A stretch of DNA of 64,000 nt from Sphingomonas caeni (lineage in GTDB: Bacteria; Pseudomonadota; Alphaproteobacteria; Sphingomonadales; Sphingomonadaceae): assembly GCF_026013415.1 (NCBI RefSeq), contig NZ_JAPDOK010000002.1, positions 310,001 through 374,000 of the forward strand, written 5' to 3'. Positions 29,571 through 39,481 of the stretch are shown piece after piece. The notes under the pieces were generated by a model. That model made no database searches. It was given only the letters and a program-made list of their open reading frames with translations, and was not told the origin of the DNA. Numbering within the stretch: the stretch's first letter is position 1; each line of letters starts with the position of its first letter. Both the position numbers and the translations under genes were made by a program.

Positions 29571-29747
29571 ATGCGCTTCATCGATCGTATCGAACTGCCG
29601 GCCGTCGCAGTGACCTTGCTTCTTGCCGCCACGCCTGCGCTTGCCGGCACCCCGATCACCCCGGCGCCGGTCGCAGGGGCGGGCATCGGCGCGCTGGTCG
29701 CCGTCGCCGCCGGCTATCGCTATCTGCGGTCGCGCCTCCGCAAATAA
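29571..29747 (+). CDS. Small exported protein, candidate dedicated substrate of the adjacent exosortase
   Basis: A 58 aa protein. Residues 1-25 form a signal peptide ending TPALA. What remains (33 residues) is TPAP-VAG (about 30-36), a hydrophobic segment (about 37-48) and a basic tail YRYLRSRLRK. That motif-helix-basic tail order is the layout of PEP-CTERM-type exosortase sorting signals, so the mature protein is almost nothing but a sorting signal. AGGGGA lies 7 bases before the ATG. The exosortase gene begins 20 bases downstream. No database search was possible; an alternative is a simple small membrane protein. Confidence 0.7.
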   Translation: MRFIDRIELPAVAVTLLLAATPALAGTPITPAPVAGAGIGALVAVAAGYRYLRSRLRK

Positions 29748-29767
29748 TCTTCCCCGCTCGGGCCCGG

Positions 29768-30598
29768 GTGCGCCTGGCACTGCCCTTTCCTGCGCTCGAT
29801 GACCGGGCGCAGCTCTTCGCGTTTTGCGCGCCGATCGCGGCGATCAATGCCATGGCGGTGCTGATCGGCCAGGCGATCGACGAGCAGGGCACGGTCAACG
29901 CGGTCTTCTCGCTCGCCGGGATCAGCGCGGTCTTCTGGTTTGCGCTCTATGCGGTGATCGCGATCGCGCGCGAGGAAGGTTCGGCGCCGCTGCGGCCGCG
30001 CGACCGCATGGTGGCGCTGCTCACGCTCGGCGGCGCGCTGCTTCCCTATCCGATCGCCGGGTCGCTCGCGGTGCTGGCGAGCGGCACCTGGCTGGCGCTG
30101 ACCGGCGCGCCCGGCTCGCGCGAACGGCGGATCGCGGTGATCCTGCTCGCATTGACCGGCACCCTGCTCTGGGGGCGAATCCTGCTTCAGCTGTTCGCGC
30201 CGCTGATGCTCGGGCTCGATGCGCAGATGGTCGGCTGGCTGGCGGGCACGCGCGTGGTGGGGAATACCGTCACCTTTGTGGGAAGCAGCGAGCAGTTCAC
30301 GATCGCGCATCTCTGTTCCTCGTTCCACAATATCTCGCTCGCGATCATCCTGTGGGCCGCGGCGACGCAGCTTCTGGGGCTTCGCATCGACGCGAAGCTC
30401 TGCCTGATCTGCCTCGCAGGCGTAGTGGCGATGGCGTCGGTCAATTGCCTGCGGCTGGCGACGCTGGCCTGGCACCCGCGCGATTTCGACTATTGGCATG
30501 TCGGCGCGGGGGCGGGCTGGTTCGGCTGGGCGAGCCTCGCCGCGGGCGCGCTGGTCATCGGAGGGGGCCTGCTTGTCGCGCGCGGCACGCGTCACTAG
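29768..30598 (+). CDS. Exosortase family protein (membrane cysteine transpeptidase-like)
   Basis: A 276 aa polytopic membrane protein, about eight hydrophobic segments. It has the exosortase/archaeosortase catalytic set: C183 in AHLCSSFHN, R229 in NCLRLATL, and H244 in YWHVGAG. The usual C-S/A-G around the Cys is CSS here, a divergence. Exosortases cleave C-terminal sorting signals and are thought to transfer proteins to surface polymers. The GTG at 29768 is the first plausible start in frame; an internal ATG (30th codon region) would remove part of the first helix. I recall sphingomonad families called XrtV but cannot verify that this belongs to it. Confidence 0.82.
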   Translation: MRLALPFPALDDRAQLFAFCAPIAAINAMAVLIGQAIDEQGTVNAVFSLAGISAVFWFALYAVIAIAREEGSAPLRPRDRMVALLTLGGALLPYPIAGSLAVLASGTWLALTGAPGSRERRIAVILLALTGTLLWGRILLQLFAPLMLGLDAQMVGWLAGTRVVGNTVTFVGSSEQFTIAHLCSSFHNISLAIILWAAATQLLGLRIDAKLCLICLAGVVAMASVNCLRLATLAWHPRDFDYWHVGAGAGWFGWASLAAGALVIGGGLLVARGTRH

Positions 30599-31058
30599 CG
30601 CCTGGTTCGCCGCGCTGCTGCTCGTGTCGCTGGGCGCGAAGATCGCGTTGACGCGCGTGCGCCAGCCCGACGATTCGCGGCTGGCGGCCGCGCTCGCCCA
30701 GGCCTTTGCCGAGCAGGGCTTCACGGTGCGGGTCGAGCACCGCCAGATGGGCGACGTCATCCATGCGGCGCGCGGGGCCTGCCGGATGATGGCGCGCAGC
30801 GGCGAGGAAGCGGGCTCGCGCCTCCCTGCCTTCGTCGCCAGCGCCCGCGGCTATGGGCCGCTGCGCTTCGCCTATCGCGGCGCGGTGCGCGAGGCCCCGG
30901 CGCGGCTGCGCCAGACGATCGAGGCCTATCTCCAGCGCCAGCTCGCGGTGATCCGCATCGAAACCGTGCGGCCCGCGCACATCGCCTTCGCCCAGACGCC
31001 CGAATGCGCCGGGCTGGCGCCGGACCTGGGGCATTTCGAGGTGGTGCTGGCGCCCTAG
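30573..31058 (+). CDS. Exosortase-associated single-pass membrane protein
   Basis: A 161 aa protein: one N-terminal membrane segment (about residues 8-27), then an extracytoplasmic alpha/beta domain of about 130 residues without recognised motifs; RQMGDVIHAARGACRMMAR and ARGYGPLRFAYRG are its most distinctive stretches. Two cysteines (in GACRMM and TPECAGL) could form a disulfide. The TTG start at 30573 has a strong GGAGGGGG upstream and overlaps the exosortase gene by 26 bases. Its position suggests an accessory role in exosortase sorting, as such loci often have a small accessory protein. The stop shares CTAG with the convergent gene. Confidence 0.6.
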   Translation: MSRAARVTSAWFAALLLVSLGAKIALTRVRQPDDSRLAAALAQAFAEQGFTVRVEHRQMGDVIHAARGACRMMARSGEEAGSRLPAFVASARGYGPLRFAYRGAVREAPARLRQTIEAYLQRQLAVIRIETVRPAHIAFAQTPECAGLAPDLGHFEVVLAP

Positions 31059-31699
31059 AGGCCGAGCCAGTCGAGCGGCGCCGGGAGCGAATCGGCGGAA
31101 TAGTCGATCTGGATGACGCGCCGATGCTGCGGTTCGGCCGCCGCTGCCGAGGCGTGAAGGATCGGGGTAGCGTAGAGCCAGATGTCGCCGCGCCCGGCCA
31201 GGCAGGCGGTGGTGCCGCAGCGGGCGACGGTCGCCTCGATCTCGGGTTCGGGGATGCGGCCCAGCCGGTGCGAGCCGGGGGCGATCAGCAGCGGGGCATT
31301 GCCGGCGGGGACGGCATCGAAATGGATTCGGATCGTACGCATCCGTTCGATCAGCACGAAGGGCGGTTCGACATGGACACGGCCTGCCTTGACCGACCAG
31401 GGGCCATAGCCCGGGAGATCGGCCCGGGCCTTCACCGCAATGGTTCGGTCCTGATGCCAGCCGAGTGCCCAGTTGGCGGCGCCGCTTTTGTCGAACAGGA
31501 TAGCGCGCACCGGGTGCCGACCGCCAAGTTGCGCCGTGCGACTTCCGATCTCGTCGAGAATTTCGGCCAACCCCGCGATGCCATGCAAGCGGATGCCGGC
31601 CTGGTCGGCGGGAAGGCCGGCCAACATCTTTTCCAGCGCCTCAAGAAAAGGGGCGGCAGCACCGGGAAGGTGCGCCGCCCCATGTTCCTCGAGGTTCAA
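31055..31699 (-). CDS. Phytanoyl-CoA dioxygenase (PhyH) family protein
   Basis: A 214 aa Fe(II)/2-oxoglutarate oxygenase. The iron triad is visible as WHQDRTI (His and Asp, about 80-83) and PILHAS (His, about 184), with the 2-oxoglutarate-binding Arg in [10 protein letters not shown] (about 197). The family hydroxylates small molecules; the substrate is unknown. It is only 7 bases upstream of... rather, its start is 7 bases before etfA's stop region reading leftwards in the map: it lies downstream of etfBA on the same strand and may be the last gene of that transcript. Confidence 0.82.
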   Translation of the reverse strand: MNLEEHGAAHLPGAAAPFLEALEKMLAGLPADQAGIRLHGIAGLAEILDEIGSRTAQLGGRHPVRAILFDKSGAANWALGWHQDRTIAVKARADLPGYGPWSVKAGRVHVEPPFVLIERMRTIRIHFDAVPAGNAPLLIAPGSHRLGRIPEPEIEATVARCGTTACLAGRGDIWLYATPILHASAAAAEPQHRRVIQIDYSADSLPAPLDWLGL

Positions 31700-31706
31700 G
31701 CGAGCC

Positions 31707-32636
31707 TCAGAGCTTGCCTGTCAGCTCCGGCACCACCTTGAACAGGTCCCCGACCAGGCCGATGTCCGCGACCTGGAAGATCGGGGCATCCTCGTCCTTG
31801 TTGATCGCGATGATCGTCTTGCTGTCCTTCATGCCCGCGAGATGCTGGATCGCGCCCGAGATGCCGATCGCGATATAGACTTCGGGGGCGACGATCTTGC
31901 CGGTCTGGCCGACCTGATAGTCGTTGGGGACATAGCCCGCATCCACCGCCGCGCGGCTGGCACCCACGGCCGCGCCGAGCTTGTCGGCGAGGGGCTCGAT
32001 GAGGCTGTGGAAATTCTCGCTGTTCTGGAGCGCGCGGCCGCCCGAGACGATCACCTTGGCGCTGGTCAGCTCGGGGCGCTCGGACTTGGCGATCTCCGCG
32101 CTCACGAACTTCGAAACGCCCGCATCCGCCGCCCCCGAAACCGCCTCGACCGTACCGCTGCCACCCGAGGTCGCCGCCTTGGCGAAGGCGGTGCCGCGCA
32201 CGGTGATGACCAGCTTCTTGTCGCTGGTCCTGACCGTGGCGATCGCGTTGCCGGCATAGATGGGCCGGGTGAAGGTATCGGCGCCCTCGACCGAGAGGAT
32301 GTCGCTGATCTGCATCACGTCGAGCAGGGCGGCCACGCGCGGGGCGATGTTCTTGCCGTTGCTGGTCGCCGGGAACAGCACCGCGTCGTGATCGGCCATC
32401 AGGCCGACGATCAGCGGCGCGACATTCTCCGCGAGTGCGTGGCTCAGCGACGCATCGTCGGCGAGATGGACCTTGCCCACGCCTTCGATCTTCGCGGCCT
32501 GATCGGCGACGGCCTTGCAGCCGCTGCCGGCGACGAGGAGATGGACTTCACCGAGTTGGCTGGCGGCGGTGACGACGGCGAGGGTGGCGTCCTTGACGGC
32601 CGCGTTGTCGTGTTCGACCCAGACGAGCGTCTTCAT
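31707..32636 (-). CDS. etfA: Electron transfer flavoprotein, alpha subunit
   Basis: A 309 aa FAD-binding subunit that, with EtfB, carries electrons from acyl-CoA and other flavin dehydrogenases to ETF-quinone oxidoreductase. The FAD-binding C-terminal region has [29 protein letters not shown] and [14 protein letters not shown]. It follows etfB with a 4-base overlap (ATGA type), as usual. The gene for phytanoyl-CoA dioxygenase-like protein follows 7 bases on. Confidence 0.97.
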   Translation of the reverse strand: MKTLVWVEHDNAAVKDATLAVVTAASQLGEVHLLVAGSGCKAVADQAAKIEGVGKVHLADDASLSHALAENVAPLIVGLMADHDAVLFPATSNGKNIAPRVAALLDVMQISDILSVEGADTFTRPIYAGNAIATVRTSDKKLVITVRGTAFAKAATSGGSGTVEAVSGAADAGVSKFVSAEIAKSERPELTSAKVIVSGGRALQNSENFHSLIEPLADKLGAAVGASRAAVDAGYVPNDYQVGQTGKIVAPEVYIAIGISGAIQHLAGMKDSKTIIAINKDEDAPIFQVADIGLVGDLFKVVPELTGKL

Positions 32637-33385
32637 TTCGCAACTCCCAGCGCCTTGAGCTTGCCGACCAGCTCATCCACGTCCGCGACCTTCACGCCTG
32701 CGGTCCGCTTGGCGGGCTCGACCACCTTGAGCGTGGCGAGGCGCGGGGCGATATCGACCGCGTAATCCGCCGGGGTCTTCTTCGCGAGCGGCTTGGACTT
32801 GGCCTTCATGATGTTGGGTAGCGTTGCGTAACGCGGCTCGTTGAGGCGAAGATCGGTGGTGACGATCGCGGGGGCCTTGAGGTCCACCGTCTCGAGCCCG
32901 CCATCGACCTCGCGGGTAACGACTACGCGGTCGCCGCTCACTTCGACCTTCGACGCGAAGGTGCCCTGCGGCCAGCCGAGCAACGCCGCGAGCATCTGGC
33001 CGGTCTGGTTGCTGTCGTCGTCGATCGCCTGCTTGCCGAGGATCACCAGCCCGGGCGCCTCCTCGTCGCACACGGCTTTCAGCAGTTTGGCGACGCCCAG
33101 CGGCTCGACCTCGTCGTCGGTCGCGATCAGGATCGCGCGGTCGGCGCCCATCGCGCGCGCGGTCAGCAGCACGTCCGATTCGGCCTTGGCCACGCCGATC
33201 GTGACGACCACCACTTCGGTCGCCGCGCCCTTTTCCTTCAGGCGCACGGCTTCCTCGATCGCGATCTCGTCGAACGGGTTCATGCTCATCTTGACGTTGG
33301 CGAGGTCGACCCCCGTCCCATCCGCCTTGACGCGCGGCTTCACATTATAATCAAGCACCCGCTTGACCGGCACCAGCACCTTCAT
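32633..33385 (-). CDS. etfB: Electron transfer flavoprotein, beta subunit
   Basis: A 250 aa AMP-binding subunit of the ETF heterodimer. The start [19 protein letters not shown] and the signature [18 protein letters not shown] with the recognition loop are typical. GAGGAG lies about 9 bases before the ATG. It is downstream of sucC on the same strand; the 142-base gap between them contains a large imperfect palindrome (33442-33520). Confidence 0.97.
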   Translation of the reverse strand: MKVLVPVKRVLDYNVKPRVKADGTGVDLANVKMSMNPFDEIAIEEAVRLKEKGAATEVVVVTIGVAKAESDVLLTARAMGADRAILIATDDEVEPLGVAKLLKAVCDEEAPGLVILGKQAIDDDSNQTGQMLAALLGWPQGTFASKVEVSGDRVVVTREVDGGLETVDLKAPAIVTTDLRLNEPRYATLPNIMKAKSKPLAKKTPADYAVDIAPRLATLKVVEPAKRTAGVKVADVDELVGKLKALGVAK

Positions 33386-33441
33386 GCCACTCTCTCCTCT
33401 TGGTTCGCCTCATCCTGGGGAGGAGGGGTGAACCTCAAATC

Positions 33442-33520
33442 GTCATCCCGGCGAAAGCCGGGACCCAGAGCAACGGGCGGTGTACTTGTCGCCCTGGGCC
33501 CCGGCTTTCGCCGGGGTGAC
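33442..33520. repeat. Imperfect palindrome between sucC and etfB (dispersed REP-like repeat)
   Basis: Arms 33442-33468 and 33494-33520 are 27 bases each, with two mismatches that are G-U pairs in RNA of one strand. Each arm is itself a hairpin (CCCGGCGAAAGCCGGG). The sequence ATCCCGGCGAAAGCCGGG is a motif I know as common in intergenic repeats of alphaproteobacteria. It could separate sucC from etfBA expression. Confidence 0.75.
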
Positions 33521-33527
33521 GGGTTAT

Positions 33528-34727
33528 TCAGGCGGCCTTTTTCACTTCGGCCACGATCTTCTTCGCCGCGTCGCCCAGATCGTTGGCCGGCACGATTGCC
33601 AGTCCCGAATTGGCGAGGATATCCTTGCCCTGCTGGACATTGGTGCCCTCGAGCCGGACGACCAACGGCACGCTCAGATTCACTTCCTTCGCCGCGGCGA
33701 CGATGCCCTCGGCGATGATGTCGCACTTCATGATGCCGCCGAAAATGTTGACCAGGATGCCCTTCACGTTCGGATCGGCGAGGATGATCTTGAACGCCGC
33801 GGTCACCTTCTCCTTGGAAGCGCCGCCGCCGACATCGAGGAAGTTGGCGGGGAACATGCCATTGAGCTTGATGATGTCCATCGTCGCCATCGCGAGGCCG
33901 GCGCCGTTGACCATGCAGCCGATATCGCCGTCGAGCTTGATGTAAGCGAGGTCGTATTTGGAGGCTTCGAGCTCGGCCGGGTCTTCCTCGGTAGTGTCGC
34001 GCAACTCCATCAGGTCCTTGTGGCGGAACATCGCATTGCCATCGAAGCCGACCTTGGCGTCGAGAACCAGAAGGTTGCCCTGCTTGGTCAGCGCGAGCGG
34101 GTTGATCTCGATCTGCTCGGCGTCGGTATCGAGGAAGGCGGCGTAGAGCGACGAGGCGACCTTGGCCGCCTGCTTGGCGAGATCGCCCTTGAGGCCCAGC
34201 GCCGCGGCGACCGAGCGGCCATGGTGAGGCTGGAAGCCGGTGGCCGGATCGACCGCGAAGCTGTGGATCTTCTCGGGCGTCGAATGCGCGACTTCCTCGA
34301 TGTCCATGCCGCCTTCGGTCGAGACGACAAAGGCGATCCGGCTGGTCGTGCGGTCAACGAGCAGGGCGAGGTAGAATTCCTTGTCGATATCGGCGCCGTC
34401 GGTGATGTAGAGCCGGTTGACCTGCTTGCCGGCCTCGCCGGTCTGGATCGTCACCAGCGTGTTGCCCAGCATGTCGGTTGCGTGGGCGCGGACCTCGTCG
34501 AGCGAGAAGGCGAGGCGGACGCCGCCCTTGGCGTCGGGGCCCAATTCCTTGAACTTGCCCTTGCCGCGGCCGCCGGCATGGATCTGCGACTTGACGACAT
34601 AAAGCGGCCCGGGGAGCTGCCGGGCGGCCTCGACGGCCTCTTCCACGGTGAAGGCGGCATGGCCCGCGGCGATCGGGGCGCCGTACTTGGCGAGCAATTC
34701 CTTGGCCTGATATTCGTGGATGTTCAT
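33528..34727 (-). CDS. sucC: Succinyl-CoA ligase (ADP/GDP-forming), beta subunit
   Basis: A 399 aa ATP-grasp subunit of the TCA-cycle enzyme making succinate and ATP from succinyl-CoA. The start [16 protein letters not shown] is diagnostic; [12 protein letters not shown], the LEINPLAL loop, and GIMKCD near the C-terminus are present. The alpha subunit gene sucD, normally directly downstream, is not here: the next gene is etfB. sucD must be elsewhere in the genome. Divergent from crtZ. Confidence 0.97.
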   Translation of the reverse strand: MNIHEYQAKELLAKYGAPIAAGHAAFTVEEAVEAARQLPGPLYVVKSQIHAGGRGKGKFKELGPDAKGGVRLAFSLDEVRAHATDMLGNTLVTIQTGEAGKQVNRLYITDGADIDKEFYLALLVDRTTSRIAFVVSTEGGMDIEEVAHSTPEKIHSFAVDPATGFQPHHGRSVAAALGLKGDLAKQAAKVASSLYAAFLDTDAEQIEINPLALTKQGNLLVLDAKVGFDGNAMFRHKDLMELRDTTEEDPAELEASKYDLAYIKLDGDIGCMVNGAGLAMATMDIIKLNGMFPANFLDVGGGASKEKVTAAFKIILADPNVKGILVNIFGGIMKCDIIAEGIVAAAKEVNLSVPLVVRLEGTNVQQGKDILANSGLAIVPANDLGDAAKKIVAEVKKAA

Positions 34728-34846
34728 GGGAGAGGCGCCGTCCTTTTTCGAAGATCGGGAATGTGCGCCGCCTTAAGCACAGTGGCAAACGCGAATCCAC
34801 CCCTTCGCGCTCGCGGGTGCAGCATAGCTGAGCTATAGGCCCCGGG

Positions 34847-35314
34847 ATGCACTGGCTGACCGCCTCATTGCTGTTCGTTGCAACCATCGCCGCGATGGAA
34901 GGGGTGGCCTATGCCGCGCATCGCTGGGTGATGCACGGGCCCGGCTGGTTCCTCCATGCGAGCCATCACCGGCCGCGTGAGGGGCGGTGGGAACTCAACG
35001 ATCTCTACGCGGCGATCTTCGCCATCCCCTCGATCCTGCTGCTCTATGGCGGGGTGCAGGCAGGGTGGTGGCCGGGCTTTGCCTGGATCGGCGCGGGGAT
35101 CGCCGCCTATGGCGCGATCTATTTCGGCTTTCATGACGTCATCGTTCATCAGCGCGTGCCGCACCGCCATGTGCCGCGCTCCTCCTATATGAAGCGGATC
35201 GTGCAGGCGCACCGGATGCACCATGCGGTGGCGGAGAAGCACGGCGCGGTGAGCTTCGGCTTCCTCTGGGCGCCGCCCGCCGCGCGGCTCAAGGCGCAGT
35301 TGAAACGAAATTGA
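34847..35314 (+). CDS. crtZ: Beta-carotene hydroxylase CrtZ
   Basis: A 155 aa membrane di-iron hydroxylase that adds hydroxyl groups to the beta-rings of carotenoids on the way to zeaxanthin and nostoxanthin-type pigments, consistent with a yellow sphingomonad. His motifs are AHRWVMHG, HASHHRPR, HDVIVHQRVPHRH and HRMHH. Four hydrophobic segments. Its stop codon overlaps the TTG start of the next gene. A CTATAG at 34833-34838 lies only 9 bases before the ATG, so a leaderless transcript is conceivable, but no -35 was seen. Confidence 0.93.
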   Translation: MHWLTASLLFVATIAAMEGVAYAAHRWVMHGPGWFLHASHHRPREGRWELNDLYAAIFAIPSILLLYGGVQAGWWPGFAWIGAGIAAYGAIYFGFHDVIVHQRVPHRHVPRSSYMKRIVQAHRMHHAVAEKHGAVSFGFLWAPPAARLKAQLKRN

Positions 35315-36060
35315 TCACCGATCCGACCTTCTATGCCGTGGCGATCCCGGCCGTGGCCCTGATCGGCCTCGCCAAGGGCGGCTTCTCGGGCATGGGCGCG
35401 CTGTCGTTGCCCGCGATGGCGTTCGTGATCAACCCGGTCCAGGCCGCGGCGATCCTGTTGCCGCTGCTGATCGTGCAGGATGTGGTCGGCGTCTGGGCGT
35501 TCCGCCGGACGGTCGAGTGGCGCGTGCTCGGCTGGATGCTGCCCGGCGCGGCGGCGGGGGTGGCGCTGGGCTATGGCTTTGCCGCGAGCGTGACGCCCGA
35601 GGCGGTGATGGCGGCGGTGGGAGTGATCTCTGCGCTGTTCGGCGCCTACCGGCTCTGGCTCGCCAGCCACGCCATCCCGCGCGAGACGGCGAAACTGCCT
35701 GAATGGGCCGGATCGCTGTTCGGAGTCGCATCGGGCTTCACCAGCCAGATCGCGCATGCCGGCCAGCCGCCCTTCCAGCTCTGGGTGCTCCCGCGCAAGC
35801 TCGACCCCCAGCTGCTGGTCGGGACGACCGCGGTGTTCTTCGCCGCGGTCAACTGGATCAAGGTCCCCGCCTATCTGGCACTCGGCCAGTTCACGCGGGA
35901 GAATCTGCTGACCGCGGGCGCGCTGATCCCCGTCGCAGTGGGATCGACGCTCGCCGGCGTATGGCTGGTACGGCGCATCTCGCCCGAGCGCTTCTACACC
36001 GCGATCTACTGGCTGATGATCGGCGTCGGCGTGGCGCTGGTGTGGGAAGCGGCGTTCTAG
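35311..36060 (+). CDS. TauE/SafE family membrane protein (sulfite/organic anion exporter type)
   Basis: A 249 aa protein with about eight hydrophobic segments in the two-repeat TauE/SafE pattern; GLAKGGFSGMGALSLPAM (about 19-36) is the signature of repeat one and FTSQIAHAGQPPFQLW of repeat two. The family exports sulfite, sulfoacetate and other anions. The TTG start overlaps the crtZ stop (TTGA), so translation is coupled, though no functional link with carotenoids is known. Confidence 0.88.
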   Translation: MITDPTFYAVAIPAVALIGLAKGGFSGMGALSLPAMAFVINPVQAAAILLPLLIVQDVVGVWAFRRTVEWRVLGWMLPGAAAGVALGYGFAASVTPEAVMAAVGVISALFGAYRLWLASHAIPRETAKLPEWAGSLFGVASGFTSQIAHAGQPPFQLWVLPRKLDPQLLVGTTAVFFAAVNWIKVPAYLALGQFTRENLLTAGALIPVAVGSTLAGVWLVRRISPERFYTAIYWLMIGVGVALVWEAAF

Positions 36061-36065
36061 CTTCC

Positions 36066-36091
36066 TGTGCTCCGGCCTGCGCCGGAGCACA
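36066..36091. terminator. Hairpin between convergent tauE and prs
   Basis: A perfect 11-bp stem, TGTGCTCCGGC (36066-36076) with GCCGGAGCACA (36081-36091), loop CTGC. It fills the 33-base gap between two stop codons. There is no clear U-tract on either side; probably a bidirectional terminator or mRNA 3'-end stabiliser. Confidence 0.65.
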
Positions 36092-36093
36092 GC

Positions 36094-37029
<936 letters not shown>

Positions 37030-37118
37030 GTGGTGCGGTCCCGCGCTGCCCAGTGTTGCAGTTCCCTTACTGCGCGTTCCGGGTGGCGCAAGGAGGCATT
37101 CGCCCCTAGGTGGCGCGA

Positions 37119-38444
37119 ATGACCGTGATTACCCGTTTCGCTCCCAGCCCGACCGGCAAGCTCCATGTCGGAAACCTGCGCGCGGCGATCCATAACTGGC
37201 TGTTCGCGCGTGCCAATGGCGGCAAATTCCTGCTGCGGATCGACGATACCGACCGCGAGCGCAGCGACGAGGCGTTCGTCGAGTCGATCCGCGCCGATCT
37301 CGCCTGGCTGGGGCTGGTGCCCGATGGCGAGGCGCGGCAGTCGGCGCGGTTCGATCTCTACGAGGCGCGGTTCGCGGCGCTGAAGGCTGCCGGGCGGGTC
37401 TATCCGGCGTACGAAAGCGCGCAGGAGCTCGATCTCAAGCGCAAGGTGCTGCTCGGGCGCGGGCTGCCGCCAGTCTATGACCGCGCCGCGCTTGCCCTGA
37501 CCGATGCCGAGCGCGCAGCGTATGAGGCGGAGGGGCGGACGCCGCATTGGCGCTTCAAGCTCGATCATTCGGCCCCGATCGAATGGGACGATCTCGTCCG
37601 CGGGCACCAGAAGTTCGATCCTTCGCTGATGAGCGATCCGGTGGTGCGCCGCGCCGACGGGTCGTGGCTCTACCTGCTCCCGTCGGTGATCGACGATATC
37701 GATCTGTCGGTCAGCCATGTCGTGCGCGGCGAGGATCACGTCTCGAACACCGCGGCGCAGATCCAGATGTTCGAGGCGCTCGGCAGCGCGATCCCGAAAT
37801 TCGCGCACACCGCGCTGCTGACCGGGGCCGAGGGCAAGCTCTCGAAGCGGCTCGGCTCGCTCGGGGTCGAGCATTTCCGCGAGGCGGGCATCGAACCCCA
37901 GGCGATCGTCGCGCTGATCGCACGGCTGGGGACGAGCTTGCCCATCGAGCCCTTCGCCGATCCCGCCCCGCTGATCGAAAGCTTCGATTTCGCGCGCTTC
38001 GGGCGCGCGCCGGCGCGGTTCGACGAGGGCGAGCTGGCGCAGCTCAATGCCCGGATCGTGCACCAGCTCGCCTTCGATTCGGTTGCCGACCGCCTGCCCG
38101 CCGGAATGGGCGAGGCGGCATGGGAGGCAATCCGGCCGAATCTCGCCACCGTCGCCGAGGCGGCGGATTGGTGGCGGGTGATCGAGGGGCCGGTCGAGTC
38201 GGCGATCGCCGAGGAGGATCGCGCGTTTCTGACCGAGGCCGCGGCGCTCGCGGGCGGGATCGACTGGGAAGCCGACCCCTGGCACGCGCTCACCGGCGCG
38301 CTCAAGGAAGCGACCGGCCGCAAGGGCAAGCCGCTCTTCCTGCCGCTGCGCCAGGCGCTCACCGGGCTCGATCACGGCCCCGACATGGCCGCCCTGCTCC
38401 CGCTGATCGGCCGCGACCGCGCGATCGCGCGGCTTTTGGGCTAG
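37119..38444 (+). CDS. gltX: Glutamyl-tRNA synthetase
   Basis: A 441 aa class I aminoacyl-tRNA synthetase. [16 protein letters not shown] (5-20) carries the HIGH-type motif HVGN and KLSKR (about 238) the KMSKS motif. No HxC-type zinc knuckle was found. Alphaproteobacteria often have two GltX copies, of which one may charge tRNA-Gln; this cannot be decided here. The ATG at 37119 is preferred, with AGGTGG upstream; a GTG at 37110 is an alternative. The repeat copy B starts right at its stop codon. Confidence 0.95.
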   Translation: MTVITRFAPSPTGKLHVGNLRAAIHNWLFARANGGKFLLRIDDTDRERSDEAFVESIRADLAWLGLVPDGEARQSARFDLYEARFAALKAAGRVYPAYESAQELDLKRKVLLGRGLPPVYDRAALALTDAERAAYEAEGRTPHWRFKLDHSAPIEWDDLVRGHQKFDPSLMSDPVVRRADGSWLYLLPSVIDDIDLSVSHVVRGEDHVSNTAAQIQMFEALGSAIPKFAHTALLTGAEGKLSKRLGSLGVEHFREAGIEPQAIVALIARLGTSLPIEPFADPAPLIESFDFARFGRAPARFDEGELAQLNARIVHQLAFDSVADRLPAGMGEAAWEAIRPNLATVAEAADWWRVIEGPVESAIAEEDRAFLTEAAALAGGIDWEADPWHALTGALKEATGRKGKPLFLPLRQALTGLDHGPDMAALLPLIGRDRAIARLLG

Positions 38445-38683
38445 GGTCCGGGCTCGATTGGCGCAGTCGGCCGGGCGGCCCCGGCATGTGAAAGTTGACA
38501 CTGGCTTCACACTATCGCGCCTGGTTTGCGCCGCTCAGTCTCCCAGGCGAATATTGCCCATAGGGACATCCGATCCCAGCGCTCCTGCTTTCGCAGGAGC
38601 GCTGGGATCGGGGTTCGCCATGTCAAGGAGCGGCCGGAACGACCGGCTGCGCGAGCCAAGCAGGCGAAATCCTACATTGCAAG
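38445..38683 (+). repeat. Bipartite intergenic repeat, copy B, with a nested palindrome
   Basis: The match with copy A begins at the base after the gltX stop (GGGTCCGGGCTCGATTGGCGC). The left core CATGTGAAAGTTGACACTGG starts at 38485. The right core 38622-38683 keeps GTCAAGGAGCGGCC to CCTACATTGCAAG, with hairpin 38630-38637/38643-38650. The middle is replaced by an unrelated palindrome (38570-38611). Open frames through it are judged spurious. The rest of the 38445-38806 gap is the tonB promoter region. Confidence 0.85.
38570..38611. repeat. Perfect 19-bp palindrome nested in repeat copy B
   Basis: Arms 38570-38588 and 38593-38611 are perfectly complementary around the loop TTTC; the arm core reads GATCCCAGCGCTCCTGC. 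It sits between the two conserved cores of copy B and has no counterpart in copies A or C, so it looks like a separate small repeat that landed inside the first. Confidence 0.8.
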
Positions 38684-38717
38684 GGGCCGGGTAACGGCAA
38701 GCGCCCTCCGGGACCAA

Positions 38718-38761
38718 ATGATACATAGTCTCTTTACCTCTGGTATGTAACGTTGTATCAT
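38718..38761 (+). promoter_or_regulatory. tonB promoter region with a dyad
   Basis: A local AT-rich island directly upstream of tonB. ATGATACA (38718-38725) and TGTATCAT (38754-38761) form perfect 8-base arms 28 bases apart, flanking TTTACC and TATGTAAC, which may be promoter elements. The spacing is long for a simple repressor site but fits two half-sites. An iron-responsive regulator is a guess; it does not match a Fur box. Confidence 0.4.
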
Positions 38762-38806
38762 CACAACTCGCCGGCACCCGACCGGCCGTGGAGAAGGAGG
38801 TCTGAC

Positions 38807-39472
38807 ATGTACACCAACCGCTCTTCGCTACCCTTCGGCATCAAGCCGGTCGGCTTTGGCGCGGCGATGATCGTCAACGGCGCGCTGATCGCCGGGCTCT
38901 ATTTCTTCATCGCGCCGACGATCGGCCCGATGATCAGGGATACGATCCTCGATACCAGAAATATCCCGATCCCGCCGCCCCCGCCGCCGGTCCAAAAGCC
39001 CAAGCCCACCACTGAAGCGGTGCGCGAGCCCCAGATTTACACGCCGCCGGTTGCGAACCCGCTGCCGACCGACCTGCCCCCGATCAAGACGACCGCCGAC
39101 CCGCCGATCACCCCGCAGACCCCCGATCTCGGCAAGCCCGAGGGCACGGCCGTCTCCAAGCCGGTCGATCCGCCCCCGCCGCCGCTGATCATCGCCCAGA
39201 TCGATCCGCGCTATGCCGGTCAGTTCCAGCCCGATTATCCAGCCTCGGAGATTGCCCGCGAGCGCGACGGCAAGGTCGCGGTCCGCGTGCTGATCGGCGT
39301 CGACGGGCGGGTGAAGGCGGTCGAGCAGCTCAGCGCGACCAGCCCCGCCTTCTTCGATGCCACGCGCCGCCAGGCGCTGTCGAAATGGCGCTTCAAGCCT
39401 GCGACCCGCGGCGGCACGCCCGAGGAAAGCTGGAAGGTGATGAACGTGCGGTTCGAAATGAAGAACCTCTAA
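38807..39472 (+). CDS. TonB family energy transducer
   Basis: A 221 aa envelope protein. One membrane anchor (about 17-37), a Pro-rich periplasmic spacer (IPPPPPPVQKPKP and further Pro/Thr stretches, about 49-125), and a TonB C-terminal domain with YPASEIARERDGKV (about 144-157) and SKWRFKPA. It transmits proton-motive force from ExbB/ExbD to outer-membrane receptors, which sphingomonads have in large numbers. exbBD are not adjacent. A strong GAAGGAGG lies before the ATG. Confidence 0.92.
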   Translation: MYTNRSSLPFGIKPVGFGAAMIVNGALIAGLYFFIAPTIGPMIRDTILDTRNIPIPPPPPPVQKPKPTTEAVREPQIYTPPVANPLPTDLPPIKTTADPPITPQTPDLGKPEGTAVSKPVDPPPPPLIIAQIDPRYAGQFQPDYPASEIARERDGKVAVRVLIGVDGRVKAVEQLSATSPAFFDATRRQALSKWRFKPATRGGTPEESWKVMNVRFEMKNL

Positions 39473-39481
39473 TACGCCCAA

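Noticed and set aside
34801..34846. Leaderless crtZ transcript from CTATAG at 34833-34838
   Set aside because: The -10-like element is well placed but no -35 could be found at the right distance; kept only as a remark in the crtZ entry.
38458..38694. Small open frames within repeat copies A, B and C, with similar predicted peptides
   Set aside because: Similarity follows from the repeated DNA, not from protein selection: frames are not kept in copy D and the centre of each copy is unrelated.
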